Made by a program: the position numbers and the translations under genes
Shown here: positions 25,353 through 33,993 of the stretch, piece by piece
Layout: each line of letters starts with the position of its first letter
Position numbering within the stretch: the stretch's first letter is position 1
Origin: Streptomyces sp. Alt3
GTDB lineage: Bacteria; Actinomycetota; Actinomycetes; Streptomycetales; Streptomycetaceae
Direction of reading: 5' to 3'
DNA: 64,000 nucleotides
Assembly (NCBI RefSeq): GCF_030719215.1
Contig: NZ_CP120983.1
Location: 1-64,000, forward strand
The notes under the pieces: model-generated
Database searches by the model: none
What the model was told of the DNA's origin: nothing
Seen by the model: only the letters and a program-made list of their open reading frames with translations

Positions 25353-25796
25353 TCAGGCGTTCGGATCCGCATGAAGGATCTGCGCACTCCAGCTGTCCAC
25401 CGCGGGACTGCGCCGGTAGAAGACGTTCGGCTGCACCGGGTCGCACGTCACCAGGAGAACGTCTCCCTTACCGAGTACAACATTCTGCTGGACCTGTGTG
25501 GAACGACGTTTGCGATGCCGCGTGACCTCGAAGTGCAGCGGATGCGGGCCTGGGGGCAAGGTGATGAACCGAACCTTTCTGATGCTGGTTCGATCGACGC
25601 TGCAGAGCTGGCGGCCACTTTCGGTGACCGACACCAGGCACCACTTGAGTGACATGCTGCGGGGCGGGTCCCGCAGATCCACCTGCAACAGCAGCCCGGT
25701 CTGGCCTCGGCGGCGGGCTCTGTGGACTAGATAGCGAGACCGCCATTTCAACCGGCCGTCGAAGTCGCTTTTCACCTGCACTGCGCCGTCCCTCAT
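25353..25796 (-). CDS. Hypothetical protein, 147 aa, beta-rich
   Basis: The protein has a basic N-terminus and strand-like segments (LKWCLVSVTESGRQL, VRFITLPPGPHPLHFEVTRH, VVLGKGDVLLVTCDPVQPNV). The PPGPH-FEVTR hairpin followed by a GDVLLV strand suggests a small carbohydrate- or lipid-binding type beta domain, but no family is recognised. No signal peptide or membrane segment is present. Confidence 0.55.
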   Translation of the reverse strand: MRDGAVQVKSDFDGRLKWRSRYLVHRARRRGQTGLLLQVDLRDPPRSMSLKWCLVSVTESGRQLCSVDRTSIRKVRFITLPPGPHPLHFEVTRHRKRRSTQVQQNVVLGKGDVLLVTCDPVQPNVFYRRSPAVDSWSAQILHADPNA

Positions 25797-25875
25797 TCCG
25801 CCCCCTCTACCACCCCACCACGTCCTGCGGACGCCTCAGACTGGCGCCGGCTGCCGGTCAGTTCGCCGTGGCGCC

Positions 25876-26136
25876 CTACGGCAGGGGCTCCTCGTCGCTC
25901 TCTGCGGCCTGGCTGTCCGGACGGTAGCGCCCCATACTCCCGCCGATCAGAACGGCTCCCAGAGGGGCCATCCCGTAGAGCAAGGGAAAGTCCTTGCCAA
26001 ACCTGGTGATAAGGAAGGCCAGGCCTGCAAGGGCGAGGAGCAGGAAAGGACGCCTGATGACGTGATCGCCCACGATGGCCAGTCGGCGACGCACTCCGTG
26101 CGCTTCGGTGAGGCGTCTCCAGCCTGACGGTGACAT
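25876..26136 (-). CDS. Small membrane protein, member 3 of a three-paralogue family
   Basis: From the ATG at 26134-26136 the protein has 86 residues: SGWRRLTEAHGVRRR, HVIRRP, hydrophobic LLLALAGLAFLITRFGKDFP, LYGMAPLGAVLI, SMGRYR and an acidic tail. It is very close to 3429-3704, and the 15 bp before the start are also shared, which decides the start. Two such close paralogues 22 kb apart point to duplication or repeated acquisition. Confidence 0.65.
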   Translation of the reverse strand: MSPSGWRRLTEAHGVRRRLAIVGDHVIRRPFLLLALAGLAFLITRFGKDFPLLYGMAPLGAVLIGGSMGRYRPDSQAAESDEEPLP

Positions 26137-26436
26137 GAAGTCAGCGTAGTCCGTACAGCAGTCGAAAAGACCACCCTGGACTGCCGTACATCTACGGCGT
26201 GACCAGAACCCTTCACCAAGAGCACCCCAACGCTGCTCTGGCAAGAACCCCAGTGCCTCCCGAACTCATCAACATCACCTGACCGTGGTTCTGAGCGCCT
26301 TCCGCACTCGTCGACAAATGACGTCACCACTGCGGTGCTGGCGCACTTTCCGTGGAGGTCTGACTGAGTGTGATGTCAGTGGTGTGTGGTGGGATGGCCG
26401 GACTCTGCTGCCGTGACCTGCTGGGAGACCGCCTTC

Positions 26437-26712
26437 ATGCCCGTGTACTCGTCTCTGACTCACGCCCTGACCGCGGCCTTGGTCGATGTCCTGTGGTTCA
26501 TCGAGGGCAGTGAAGATGAGCAGATGGATCCGGACGACGCCGTCAAGGTGCTGGAGGGCGTCGCCCACCTGGTCAGCAAGCTGTCGAGCGAGCAACGGAG
26601 CGAACTAATCAGTCTGCTCGGGACGATAGTCGAGAGCGAGTCCGACCCCGCGCGACGGCAGTTCCTGGAAGGGTTTCCGGAAGGCTTCGGGCTCCTTGAT
26701 GAGGCGGTCTGA
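26437..26712 (+). CDS. Small acidic hypothetical protein, 91 aa
   Basis: The ATG at 26437 follows GGGAG. The product is acidic and helical (DDAVKVLEGVAHLVSKLSSE and RRQFLEGFPEGFGLL), without membrane segment or signal. Codon bias is typical of a real gene. Its size and Asp/Glu content resemble small cytoplasmic accessory or immunity-like proteins, but no family is recognised. Confidence 0.6.
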   Translation: MPVYSSLTHALTAALVDVLWFIEGSEDEQMDPDDAVKVLEGVAHLVSKLSSEQRSELISLLGTIVESESDPARRQFLEGFPEGFGLLDEAV

Positions 26713-26720
26713 CCTATGCA

Positions 26721-28290
26721 TCACGAGTGGAGCAGAACGCGCTTTCGGAGAAGATGGCCGAACATCTGGCGTTTGAGCATTTTTATCCGGTTGACGTGGC
26801 CTTCGACGACGCCTGAGCTCCAGGGCAGGGTGAGGCCGGTGATGACCGCATCGCGGTCGCGGTCGATGCCTGCGGCGAGAGGATGGAGGCCGGGGAGGTC
26901 ATCTTGCCGGACGGCATCGAGCCACTGCGGCAGCCGTTCGCCCTGGCGCTCGATGAGCATCTGGCCGAAGGAGCGGACATGGCCGGTGAGGGAGCGTCCG
27001 GTTCAGGGCAGTGAACCAGAACGGCCTTGAGTCGAAGCTGTTCCGTCTCGGTGAGGGTCTCCGGCAGGCGGAGGATCAATCCGGCGACGACACGAGGTGA
27101 TGGCGGCCGAGCCGTGACGGGGCCTGGCGAGAGCCGCTTCTCCCGGAAATAGGCGCGAACCCGCTTGTAGCTGCCCTGATAGCCGAGCGGCACGATCTCC
27201 TCCCACACCCTCCAGGCGTTCATGCAGCCTTGGTTCCAGCGGTCATCCAGGTAGGGCTTGAAGGCGTCGAGTTTGGATGGCCGGCCCTGCCACTGCCCCT
27301 GGAACAGGTCCTCCGGGGTGGCTGCGTCGGCGAAGAGCTTCACGGTGCGAGAGGTCATCCGGAGCTGGCGGCCGATCGCCCTCCGGCTGAGCCCGACTGC
27401 CAGTAATTCGTGGACGGTCGCGTGGTTCACACGGGTGCGGTCAGCGAAGCGGTGTCCCCTTGGCCAGGGCGATCTGGCAAGGTCTTCGAACTTCTCCGGC
27501 TTCGGGGCAGGCTGGGCCGAACCCGGCGCCAGGGCCTTCAGGCATCCGCGGCGGTCTACGACGCACCGTTCCGCGGCCTCGCTCAGGTTGCGCCAGAGAT
27601 GCCACCTGCACCGCCTGCGGTGCCCCCGCCGTTGCACCTTCCGCGAAGAACGGTGCCCGATCACGGCAGACCACCTTCACCCCCGGCCGTTTCACGAACC
27701 AAGCAGCCAGGCTGGACGCCTCCCGGTCGGGGAGCAGGTCCACTGGACGCCGGCTTTCGACGTCGACCAGGACGGTCCCGTAGTGGCGGCCTTTGCGGGT
27801 CGCGTACTCATCGACGCCGACTACCCGCAGGGCTGGAACTTCGGGGCCGGGCAACGCTTCGACCAGCCTAAGCACCGTACTCCGGCTGACAGACACGCCG
27901 AAGATTCTCGCCAGACGGGCACCGGCCCGGCCTGCGAGCGCGAGGCCCACCGCGGCCAGCGTCGACCGCAGGCGCTCGGTCCTCCGGCCGTACCGACGAG
28001 TCAAACCCGGCAGCTGTTCGGCGAAGGTCCGCCGCCCACACGAGGTGACCGGGCAGAGGAACCGGCGGACCTGTAAACAGAGAGCGACCTGTCTGCCTCC
28101 GCTGGGCACATCAGCGGGAAACCGCAGGTAGGTGCTGTGAATCCGCCGTGACCAGACCTCGCACTCGGGACGGCAGCAGCCGCCGTGCTTCGGGCCTCGA
28201 TGTGAACCGCGTCGTCGTTGACGGCCACGGACAGCACCACCACGTCGGATATCGACGGGAACAGCAACTCCTCCAGACGGAGCACCATTC
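26721..28290 (-). pseudogene. ISL3-family transposase, frameshifted
   Basis: Pieces of one ISL3 transposase follow each other on the minus strand in several frames. They are the zinc-ribbon N-terminus (FLCPVTSCGRRTFAEQLPGL), the core VVGVDEYATRKGRHYGTVLV with first Asp and VVCRDRAPFFAEGA with second Asp, the middle helical insertion (SRRAIGRQLRMTSRTVKLFA), and the end SSGVVEGHVNRIKMLKRQMF with Glu. At least three frame changes separate them. The element no longer encodes a working enzyme. Confidence 0.85.
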
Positions 28291-28566
28291 CTTCCAAGGG
28301 CCAAACTGTCAGCCACGCCACACCCCGTACGGATCAATTCCGGGCATCTTCCTGCGGACCCGCTCGCCCGCCGATCGTCACTCAGAGTGCATACTCCACG
28401 GGAAGTGAGCCAGAACCCCACTTCGGGAGGCATCCGGCACGCCGGGGATTCGAACGGTGCGTTACACACCGTGGCGGTGCATGGTCCCGCTCCGCGGATG
28501 AGGAAACACGTTGGAAGGTCCGCCACAGAGCTGCGACGATGCCCCTGCTTTCTTCGCGGAGGACAT

Positions 28567-29679
28567 TTGTTCGTTTTCGTGTGTGCGGGATGTGGCGCCG
28601 AGCTGACCATCCCGCTGTCCCCGGTCGCGCTACCGGTCCATGCCCATCAGAAGTACGGGAACGGGATCCAGCTCCCGGTGCTCATGGAGCCGGGCACATT
28701 CGCCGTGGACCCGGAGCCCTGGGGGCCGCCGTGGCGGAGGTGGGAGGAGATTGACCCGGACGAGGCGGCGGCCCGCGGTATCTACGCTCCGCTCTACGCC
28801 TTGTCCGACAGCACACCCGGCAACGTCGTCATCGCCCCCGGGGATACCCGCGGCACCGTGCTCATCCCGCACAAAGCCGGCGGCTACTGCTGCGGCCTCG
28901 ACTGGGGTGACGGCCCCAACATGGCCTGCGAGGCGTGCGGCCTGCCGGTGGCGAGCCGGATCGACGACTGCTCACTCTGGCAGGCGCTCTGGCTCGCGCC
29001 GGACGCCGTGCACCGCCTCCCCGTCGACGACACCGACTCCGATACCGCAATCCTCTCCTGGGAGGAACTGCTGGAGGAGGGGGTAACCACGCCCCCGATG
29101 GAGCCGATCAGCAGGTGGGGCTCGCTCCTCGGGTTGGACCACTGGTGGTCATGGAGCCCACAGTGGGAAGCGGCGGCCGGTCGGGCCCTGGCCCACCTCC
29201 TGGGAGCTTCCGACGGCCAACCGGTGACGGTCCCGCCCGGCCTGATCACGGAAGTGTTCCAACGCGCCCTCGACGCCCTGCTGCCCGCGGACCAGCCAGC
29301 GCGACGCGCCGTCCTAGCCGGTCCGGGGCTGTCCGTCCCCGGCCCGGACGCCGACATGATCCTCGTGCCGGCCCACCCGCAAACGGGGGAACTCTGGAGC
29401 CCGGCCGGACCGGACGCGTCTGCACGCCCGGTGGCACTGCCGTTCGGGATATGGATGTGGATGGCCTTCCCCGAACCACACCTCTACCTCCCCACCTCGG
29501 GAACCATGCCCGACGGCGTACTGCGCGACGACCCGACCCCGCCGCTCCCCCACCACCTGTTCCGAGCCGACTCGGGAACCTTCCAGCACACCCTGGTCCG
29601 ATTGCCAGCGGTCCGCAGCCCGTGGCTGCGCGAAATCCTCGACAACCTCACGCGCCACATGCAGGCCGGTCTCTTCTAG
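28567..29679 (+). CDS. Conserved Streptomyces hypothetical with CxxC start, 370 aa
   Basis: I choose the TTG at 28567, which has GGAGG at a 5-nt spacing; upstream codons in the frame have no protein character. The protein then starts FVFVCAGCGAELTIPLSPVA, with a CxxC zinc-type motif, and carries a second cysteine pair (GGYCCGLDWG, NMACEACGLPV). Later regions are Trp/Pro-rich. I recall this as a widespread Streptomyces family of unknown function. It is intact and lies between two ISL3 remnants. Confidence 0.7.
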   Translation: MFVFVCAGCGAELTIPLSPVALPVHAHQKYGNGIQLPVLMEPGTFAVDPEPWGPPWRRWEEIDPDEAAARGIYAPLYALSDSTPGNVVIAPGDTRGTVLIPHKAGGYCCGLDWGDGPNMACEACGLPVASRIDDCSLWQALWLAPDAVHRLPVDDTDSDTAILSWEELLEEGVTTPPMEPISRWGSLLGLDHWWSWSPQWEAAAGRALAHLLGASDGQPVTVPPGLITEVFQRALDALLPADQPARRAVLAGPGLSVPGPDADMILVPAHPQTGELWSPAGPDASARPVALPFGIWMWMAFPEPHLYLPTSGTMPDGVLRDDPTPPLPHHLFRADSGTFQHTLVRLPAVRSPWLREILDNLTRHMQAGLF

Positions 29680-29845
29680 CCCATGGCAAGACCACGCCGG
29701 TGCTCACGCTCCGGATCTGCGCGTTCGAACAGCACCAGGTAGTGGTGCCTCCCGAAGTGGTGGACATTTGCTGTCCGTTCTCGGGCTCTGGCACACATTC
29801 CGTGAGAGCGGTGGACGAGTCTCTTCTGATCGGCAGACTGGAGAG

Positions 29846-30109
29846 ATGCGGATAGAGAGCGTCGCCAGGATCCATGCAGTCCGGCTCGCCGTGACGGTCG
29901 GGGCAGTCGTCGTCGCTCCGGTTCTGTTGGTGGCCGGGACTCAGTTGCGCCGCCGTATGTTGCTTCGCTACTACCGCGAGGACCGTCCGGGGCTCGTGAG
30001 CAAAAAGGACGGATGGGTGAGCCCGGGGTACTTCGTCGTCACCAACGTGGTTGTTCGAGCCCTCTGCTGGCCGTCGGAGTGCGTACTCCGACGGCTTCGT
30101 CCTGCCTGA
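29846..30109 (+). CDS. Possible small membrane protein
   Basis: The 87-residue frame has one good hydrophobic segment (LAVTVGAVVVAPVLLVAGTQ) followed by basic patches (LRRRMLLRYYRED). The site GGAGAG is only 2 nt from the ATG, so the start is uncertain. It stops 10 bp before the ISL3 remnant and its C-terminus may be altered by that insertion. Confidence 0.35.
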   Translation: MRIESVARIHAVRLAVTVGAVVVAPVLLVAGTQLRRRMLLRYYREDRPGLVSKKDGWVSPGYFVVTNVVVRALCWPSECVLRRLRPA

Positions 30110-30118
30110 GCAGAGCCA

Positions 30119-30631
30119 TCACCGGGCGGCAGTGAGAAGTACCCGCTTGCGGAGGAGCGGAAGCTTGGCGCGGCCGAACATCTGGCGCTTGATCATCTTG
30201 ATGTGGTTGACGCGGCCTTCAACGGGACCGGAGTTCCAGTGGCTCGTCAGGCCTTGGACGACGGCGTCCCAGTCCTTCTCCAGGCCGGTGGCGAAAGAGT
30301 GGAGGCCGGGAAGGTCCTCGGCGCGCGCGCTGACGACCCAGTCCTTCAGATGCTGGCCGGTGCGGGTGGAGAGGATCGCGGCGAAGCTATGGACGAGGCG
30401 GTGGGCCGCCGCGAGTTCCGGGCAACGGGCGAGGGCTTCGGTCAGTTGCTTGTTCTCGCTTTCCGAGAGTCGGTCGGGGTGACGCATGAACCACCCGGTG
30501 ACTTGCCGGAGTCCTGGTGGCGCGGGCCCGACGACGCTGATGCGGCGGCGGCGCCGCGGCCGCAGATAGTGACTGAGGACGCCCTGGAGGGGAGCGTCTG
30601 CGGCCTCGCGTCGTCGCTCCCACCAAACCAC
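30119..30631 (-). pseudogene. ISL3-family transposase, C-terminal part only
   Basis: The frame encodes the last third of an ISL3 transposase: SVVGPAPPGLRQVTGWFMRH, LAAAHRLVHSFAAILSTRTG and SGPVEGRVNHIKMIKRQMFG with the catalytic Glu. The zinc ribbon and first two catalytic Asp residues are absent. It is a different ISL3 from the one at 26721-28290, judging by many residue differences. Confidence 0.8.
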
Positions 30632-30775
30632 AGCCGGTCAGCGCGAGAGCGAGCCCTACAACGGCGTGCAGCGCCATCCCGCCCGGCCGGGGCCGTGTCT
30701 GTCGAGCCGTCATCAGGTCCGCCATCACATGCTGTCGGAATCGATCACCGGGCCAACGAGGCGCTGACCGCCAAT

Positions 30776-31045
30776 TCACCGGCGGCGGAGAGCAATCACA
30801 GAGACGGCCAGGGCCGCCCCGCCGACCAGGCATCCGCCCATGGTCAAAGCGGCCGTCAGCGGATTCATCGCACCGGGCCGGACCCAGACCAGAACGCCGG
30901 CCCCCGCGCACAGCGCCATACCCACCACCCCGCACAGGCCGATCAACGTGACCACCACCCACGGAGCAGTAGCCGCAGGAGCGGCCGGGGAAGCAGGCGG
31001 GACAGGTGCGGCAGCCGGCTGGGTCAGGTTCGAAGCGGTGCTCAT
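30776..31045 (-). CDS. Small two-pass membrane protein (plasmid-spread-like)
   Basis: From the ATG at 31043-31045 the 89-residue protein has an Ala/Pro-rich N-terminus and two hydrophobic segments (VVVTLIGLCGVVGMALCAGA and LVGGAALAVSVIAL) with a basic end (RRR). Size and organisation fit the small Spd-type membrane proteins of Streptomyces plasmids, which help plasmid spread; this is inference from architecture and neighbours. Confidence 0.55.
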   Translation of the reverse strand: MSTASNLTQPAAAPVPPASPAAPAATAPWVVVTLIGLCGVVGMALCAGAGVLVWVRPGAMNPLTAALTMGGCLVGGAALAVSVIALRRR

Positions 31046-31298
31046 GATGTTCCCCCATCGGGATCGGTAGTGCGCTCCGGGTTGAGCGCGGGGCCACAGT
31101 CCGCGAACCGGTCCGTCGGATCGAGTTCTCGCGAAAGTCCGTTCCGGCCCCCTGCCAGGCGGAGCCTGACGAGGTGTAGAGCGGATTCGCGAGTGCTTGA
31201 CGAACCGGTGGTGCGGGGTGGTGGCAGCACCTTCGAGCACCGAGGGGTCAGCCCCGCAACCCTCGGGTCGAGGGGTCCCAGATTTCCGACGCGGCGCG

Positions 31299-31355
31299 CC
31301 TCATTCAACAGATTCAAGCGGTACGAATCGTGCCGCTTGAAAACCTTGAATGAGG
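31299..31355. repeat. 57-bp near-perfect palindrome
   Basis: Two 28-nt arms around a single central base match at 23 positions. The paired blocks are CCTCATTCAA, TTCAAGCGG and ACGA, with a 4-bp mismatch island and one further mismatch. It lies in the spacer between the membrane gene at 30776-31045 and the gene at 31492. Length and AT content exceed those of an ordinary Streptomyces terminator, so it may be a protein-binding or cruciform site. Confidence 0.65.
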
Positions 31356-31491
31356 GTCGCAACGGTGCTATTGGCGCCGCGCCCTCGAAGTCTTCGAGCG
31401 AGCCGAACGCCCGGTGCACAGAAAGGGAATCGGTTACCCGCGAGCTCCCGAACCCGCCCCTGGCGCGGCCGGACGCCGCGAGGACGGGCGG

Positions 31492-31737
31492 ATGAGGATC
31501 TACGGCAGTCAGCCCGGCGAGCCCGATGTCGAGTCGCCGGGGCACCGGTACGCGGAACTGATCGGCGGACCGCTCGACGGTCAGCGCCTCGACGTCACCG
31601 GATGGTCGGCGCAGCAGCTGCTGGACGGTGCGGCGCTCATCACCGAGCAGGGTGCGTACGGGCCGGGCGGCCGGGCCCACTACGAGGGACAGCCCGGCGA
31701 CCCAGACCGGCTCCACTGGGGCGGCGACACTCCCTGA
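31492..31737 (+). CDS. Small protein of the GGPLDGQ type, 81 aa
   Basis: From the ATG at 31492 the protein reads HRYAELIGGPLDGQRLDVTG, then ITEQGAYGPGGRAHYEGQPG, and ends LHWGGDTP. I recall small proteins with the GGPLDGQ and YGPGG motifs from Streptomyces plasmids and integrative elements; their role is unknown. There is no membrane segment or signal. Confidence 0.6.
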   Translation: MRIYGSQPGEPDVESPGHRYAELIGGPLDGQRLDVTGWSAQQLLDGAALITEQGAYGPGGRAHYEGQPGDPDRLHWGGDTP

Positions 31738-31872
31738 CGCCCCTGAGCTTCGACCCGGCTGCTCTGTGACGCAGCGAGGGGTTAGGCCCGCAAGTCCGGC
31801 TCCACCTGTCGCGAGGGCCACTTCGAGACCCCGCCTCCCGGCCGCCGGATCACCCGCCCGGGACCGCCCACG

Positions 31873-32499
31873 CATCTGTCCAGGGATCCGCCGACGGTCC
31901 GTTGGGGATCCGTCCAAAGGGCGCGTTCATCGGCCCTGCGGACGGATCCCAGCGGAACCCCAGCGGACGTTCAACGCACGACTGGACGATCCGGGCGGCG
32001 CCACGATCCCAGGCCGGCTGCGATGTCCCGGTGAGGCGGGCTGACTCAGTGTGGGACACGCACCGAGGGGTTAGCGGCGCAACCTTTGCTCGCGGGGCGC
32101 AGCATTGGTTGCCGGGCGGGGCCGGCGCCCCTGGGCCCCCCGGTGCAAGGACCGCCACCCGCATCCGTTTTGACCGGAACGCGACCGTCGCTCTGTCCGT
32201 TTGCACCGTCATGCCCACCGTCGCCCCGCCCCCACCAAGTGACGGCGCATTCCGGTGAAAACGGGTGGGGGTGCGACGTCGGGTGCCGGCCCTGGCCTGC
32301 GAAAACAACGAAAATGGGCCCTTCCCGTGTTTTCGGCGCTCAGAGAGCCCCAGAGGGGGTAACAGCCGTGGACACCCGTCAGGAGCCCACCAGGGGCCTC
32401 CATCCCGTGTGTACGAGTGCACGTGTGCACGGGCACCCATGCGCACCGAACTCACGCCCCCGTCGGATTACCCGTCCGGCATCTGTCCAGGGGTCCGCC
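31873..32499. repeat. Direct repeat CATCTGTCCAGGG with GTCC-rich surroundings
   Basis: CATCTGTCCAGGGRTCCGCC occurs at 31873-31892 and again at 32480-32499, each followed by further GTCC motifs. The second copy leads directly into the 17-bp inverted repeat at 32505-32554. Between them no gene is supported (31738-32692): all frames are Arg/Pro-rich shadows. The density of repeats suggests a cis-acting site of a lost plasmid or integrative element. Confidence 0.5.
32300..32335. terminator. Hairpin with AT-rich arms
   Basis: CGAAAACA (32300-32307) pairs with TGTTTTCG (32328-32335) around a loop that contains the palindrome GGGCCC. It could end transcription entering the non-coding stretch or be one of its regulatory palindromes. 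Confidence 0.4.
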
Positions 32500-32504
32500 A
32501 GGTG

Positions 32505-32554
32505 CCTGCCAGAGGTCTGTCCGGGGTCTGTCCACCAGACAGACCTCTGGCAGG
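32505..32554. repeat. Perfect 17-bp inverted repeat
   Basis: CCTGCCAGAGGTCTGTC (32505-32521) and GACAGACCTCTGGCAGG (32538-32554) are exact complements across 16 nt. A second GGTCTGTC in the loop could pair instead with the right arm, giving two alternative hairpins. No gene ends close by on either side in the expected orientation. Confidence 0.7.
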
Positions 32555-32623
32555 CCCCGGACAGGCCCCCGGCAGATGGCTGGACAGCCCCCGCCCGCCG
32601 CTCCGATGACTGCCTGCCCGGCC

Positions 32624-32997
32624 GTGTACGGCGATCTCCGGGACGAGCACAGCCGCCCCCGGAAGGTGATGCCGGGGGCGACTGACGTGCGCTCAGAAGC
32701 GCGTGAGGGGCGGCTTGCGCATCGTCTCGCCCTCACCCAGGCCAGCAGTGAGAACCACCCGATGCGCCCCGCTCTCGGCACTCCAGTCCGTGCCGACGGA
32801 CTCCAGCCGGAGCACGGAGACGAACTCGCCATCCAGGATCTCGGCATGGACCACCACGGGGGTCTCATCGTCGACATCAGCGATCAGCTGCCGCAGCGCT
32901 CCTGCGGTGAGGGCCAGGGGTTTCGTCATCCCGCTTGTCTACATGACCACCCGTGCCCCTGTACGGCGATCTCCGGGACGAACGCAGCCGCCCCCGC
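32624..32997. repeat. Pair of about 38-bp direct repeats flanking a small gene
   Basis: TGTACGGCGATCTCCGGGAC followed by GA, variable bases and CAGCCGCCCCCG occurs near 32624-32662 and again near 32960-32997. The unit between them holds the small gene at 32693-32929. This could be a tandem duplication boundary or a cassette-like arrangement. Confidence 0.6.
32693..32929 (-). CDS. Small acidic protein, 78 aa
   Basis: The protein starts MTKPLALTAGALRQLIADVD and continues DETPVVVHAEILDGEFVSVL, a helix followed by clear beta strands, with an acidic overall charge. Codon bias supports a real gene. I recall similar short proteins from Streptomyces plasmids. It is bracketed by 38-bp direct repeats. 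Function unknown. Confidence 0.6.
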   Translation of the reverse strand: MTKPLALTAGALRQLIADVDDETPVVVHAEILDGEFVSVLRLESVGTDWSAESGAHRVVLTAGLGEGETMRKPPLTRF

Positions 32998-33048
32998 ACG
33001 GGCCCTGCTGTGCCCCCTGCGTGCACGACCCACCTCAGGTCGCTCACC

Positions 33049-33594
33049 TCACACCCGCCGGAGGCATGGACAGAGCCGTCGGTGCGCGTCGGCCAGCGTG
33101 AAGCTGTCGTCGTTCCAGGAGCAGACCTCAAGCCATGCCAGATATCCGTCTTTGGTGAACACCTGCACCTGGCCGATCGTCTCCTGGTGCGCGCCAAGCA
33201 CTTCCATGTCGCCGACCACCTGCGTGCCCGTGAGGGTGGGGGCCGGGGCGACGGCATCCACATCGAGGCTGAAGTACGTCGACCCGCAGCCGCACGCACA
33301 GCGCTTCTGTACTCGCAGATGCCGGATCTGCATACCGAGCTGGATACCCGACAGAGCCCCCGTAAAGGACAACGCGAAGTCCAGCACATGGGCGACGTCA
33401 TCGGGCAAGGCTTCGATCACGGCAGCAACGTATCCGACTTGCACACTTCCCGGAAGGTCAAGGCAAGACGGCTGACCAGCCCGGCCGACCTCAGCGACTG
33501 CCCCACCCGCAGTTCGCATCGAGGTGGTCAGCCGTGCCACACCCATGCCGGAACAGGCTGAGAAGTTACGGGAATCTGGTTCGTCGGCAGCCAC
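33049..33594 (-). CDS. Hypothetical protein with CxCGC motif
   Basis: The core reads LRVQKRCACGCGSTYFSLDV, then IGQVQVFTKDGYLAWLEVCS and SFTLADAHRRL. This is a cysteine-rich turn followed by beta strands ending in a DGYL-LEV strand pair. I recall Streptomyces proteins of this build without known function. The first 50 residues look less protein-like, so the true start may be an internal GTG near VQVGYVAAVIEALP. Confidence 0.55.
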   Translation of the reverse strand: MAADEPDSRNFSACSGMGVARLTTSMRTAGGAVAEVGRAGQPSCLDLPGSVQVGYVAAVIEALPDDVAHVLDFALSFTGALSGIQLGMQIRHLRVQKRCACGCGSTYFSLDVDAVAPAPTLTGTQVVGDMEVLGAHQETIGQVQVFTKDGYLAWLEVCSWNDDSFTLADAHRRLCPCLRRV

Positions 33595-33629
33595 GAAGGT
33601 CGGCGTGAGGGCTCGCTGTGTGTGACCGC

Positions 33630-33836
33630 GTGGATGAACCCAGGATCAAGGTGTACGGCGCAGCGACCGAGATCACCGTTGCGGCGAACGCCGCAGGGTT
33701 GCGCGACCTGGCTGAGTGACTAACGGGGCTCGCAGATCCCGAACTCAGTGACGGGTACCACAAGCATCTCAAAAGCGGCATCAGTCTCGAAGAGGGATCG
33801 GTCAGCCTGATCCTGGCCCGGGACGAAGCGCTGTAG
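33630..33836 (+). pseudogene. Imm32-like small protein interrupted by TGA
   Basis: From the GTG at 33630 the frame reads RIKVYGAATEITVAANAAGL, then RDLAE, an in-frame TGA at 33717-33719 (codon 30), and continues ELSDGYHKHLKSGISLEEGS and VSLILARDEAL before TAG. The protein signal continues unchanged through the stop, so a single base change probably killed it. The pattern fits small Imm32-type immunity proteins of Streptomyces (from memory). Confidence 0.6.
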
Positions 33837-33892
33837 AGCCACGCCAGCCCAGCACCGGTACCGCTTGGCCCGCGCCGGCTACGGCAGGAAGA

Positions 33893-33967
33893 CAGAGCCG
33901 GCCGGATTCGAACCGGCGTCCTCGCGATTTTGGAGACCGCGCGCGACGACCTCTGCGCTACAGCTCC
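33893..33967 (-). tRNA. tRNA-Trp (CCA anticodon)
   Basis: The minus strand folds as a complete 75-nt tRNA. The acceptor is GGAGCTG with CGGCTCT (7 pairs, two of them G-U) and discriminator G, the D stem is GCGC/GCGC, and the anticodon stem GCGGT/ATCGC has loop CTCCAAA (anticodon CCA, tryptophan). The T stem is GCCGG/CCGGC with loop TTCGAAT. The 3' CCA is not encoded. Its acceptor stem differs from the usual AGGGG-type Streptomyces tRNA-Trp as I remember it, so this is probably an additional copy. Confidence 0.88.
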
Positions 33968-33993
33968 GCCCCGTCCGCCATCCTGAAAGTGGA

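Larger units (their letters stand above)
31237..32082. repeat. Three dispersed 23-bp repeats with core CGAGGGGTYAG
   Basis: Copies lie at 31237-31259, 31771-31793 and 32060-32082, all in the same orientation. Each starts GCA, has CGAGGGGTYAG in the middle and ends CGCAA. Two lie in the non-coding stretch around the small gene 31492-31737. They could be recognition sites of an element-encoded protein. Confidence 0.55.

Noticed and set aside
26160..26282. Possible helicase C-terminus ending ELINIT on the plus strand
   Set aside because: Only about 30 codons and one weak resemblance to the ELVNV end of the helicase relic; not enough to annotate.
30600..30720. Lipoprotein-like signal (MALHAVVGLALALTGCG) on the minus strand
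   Set aside because: No mature domain follows; the frame enters Arg/Pro-rich sequence and the ISL3 remnant, and the segment may itself be ISL3-derived.
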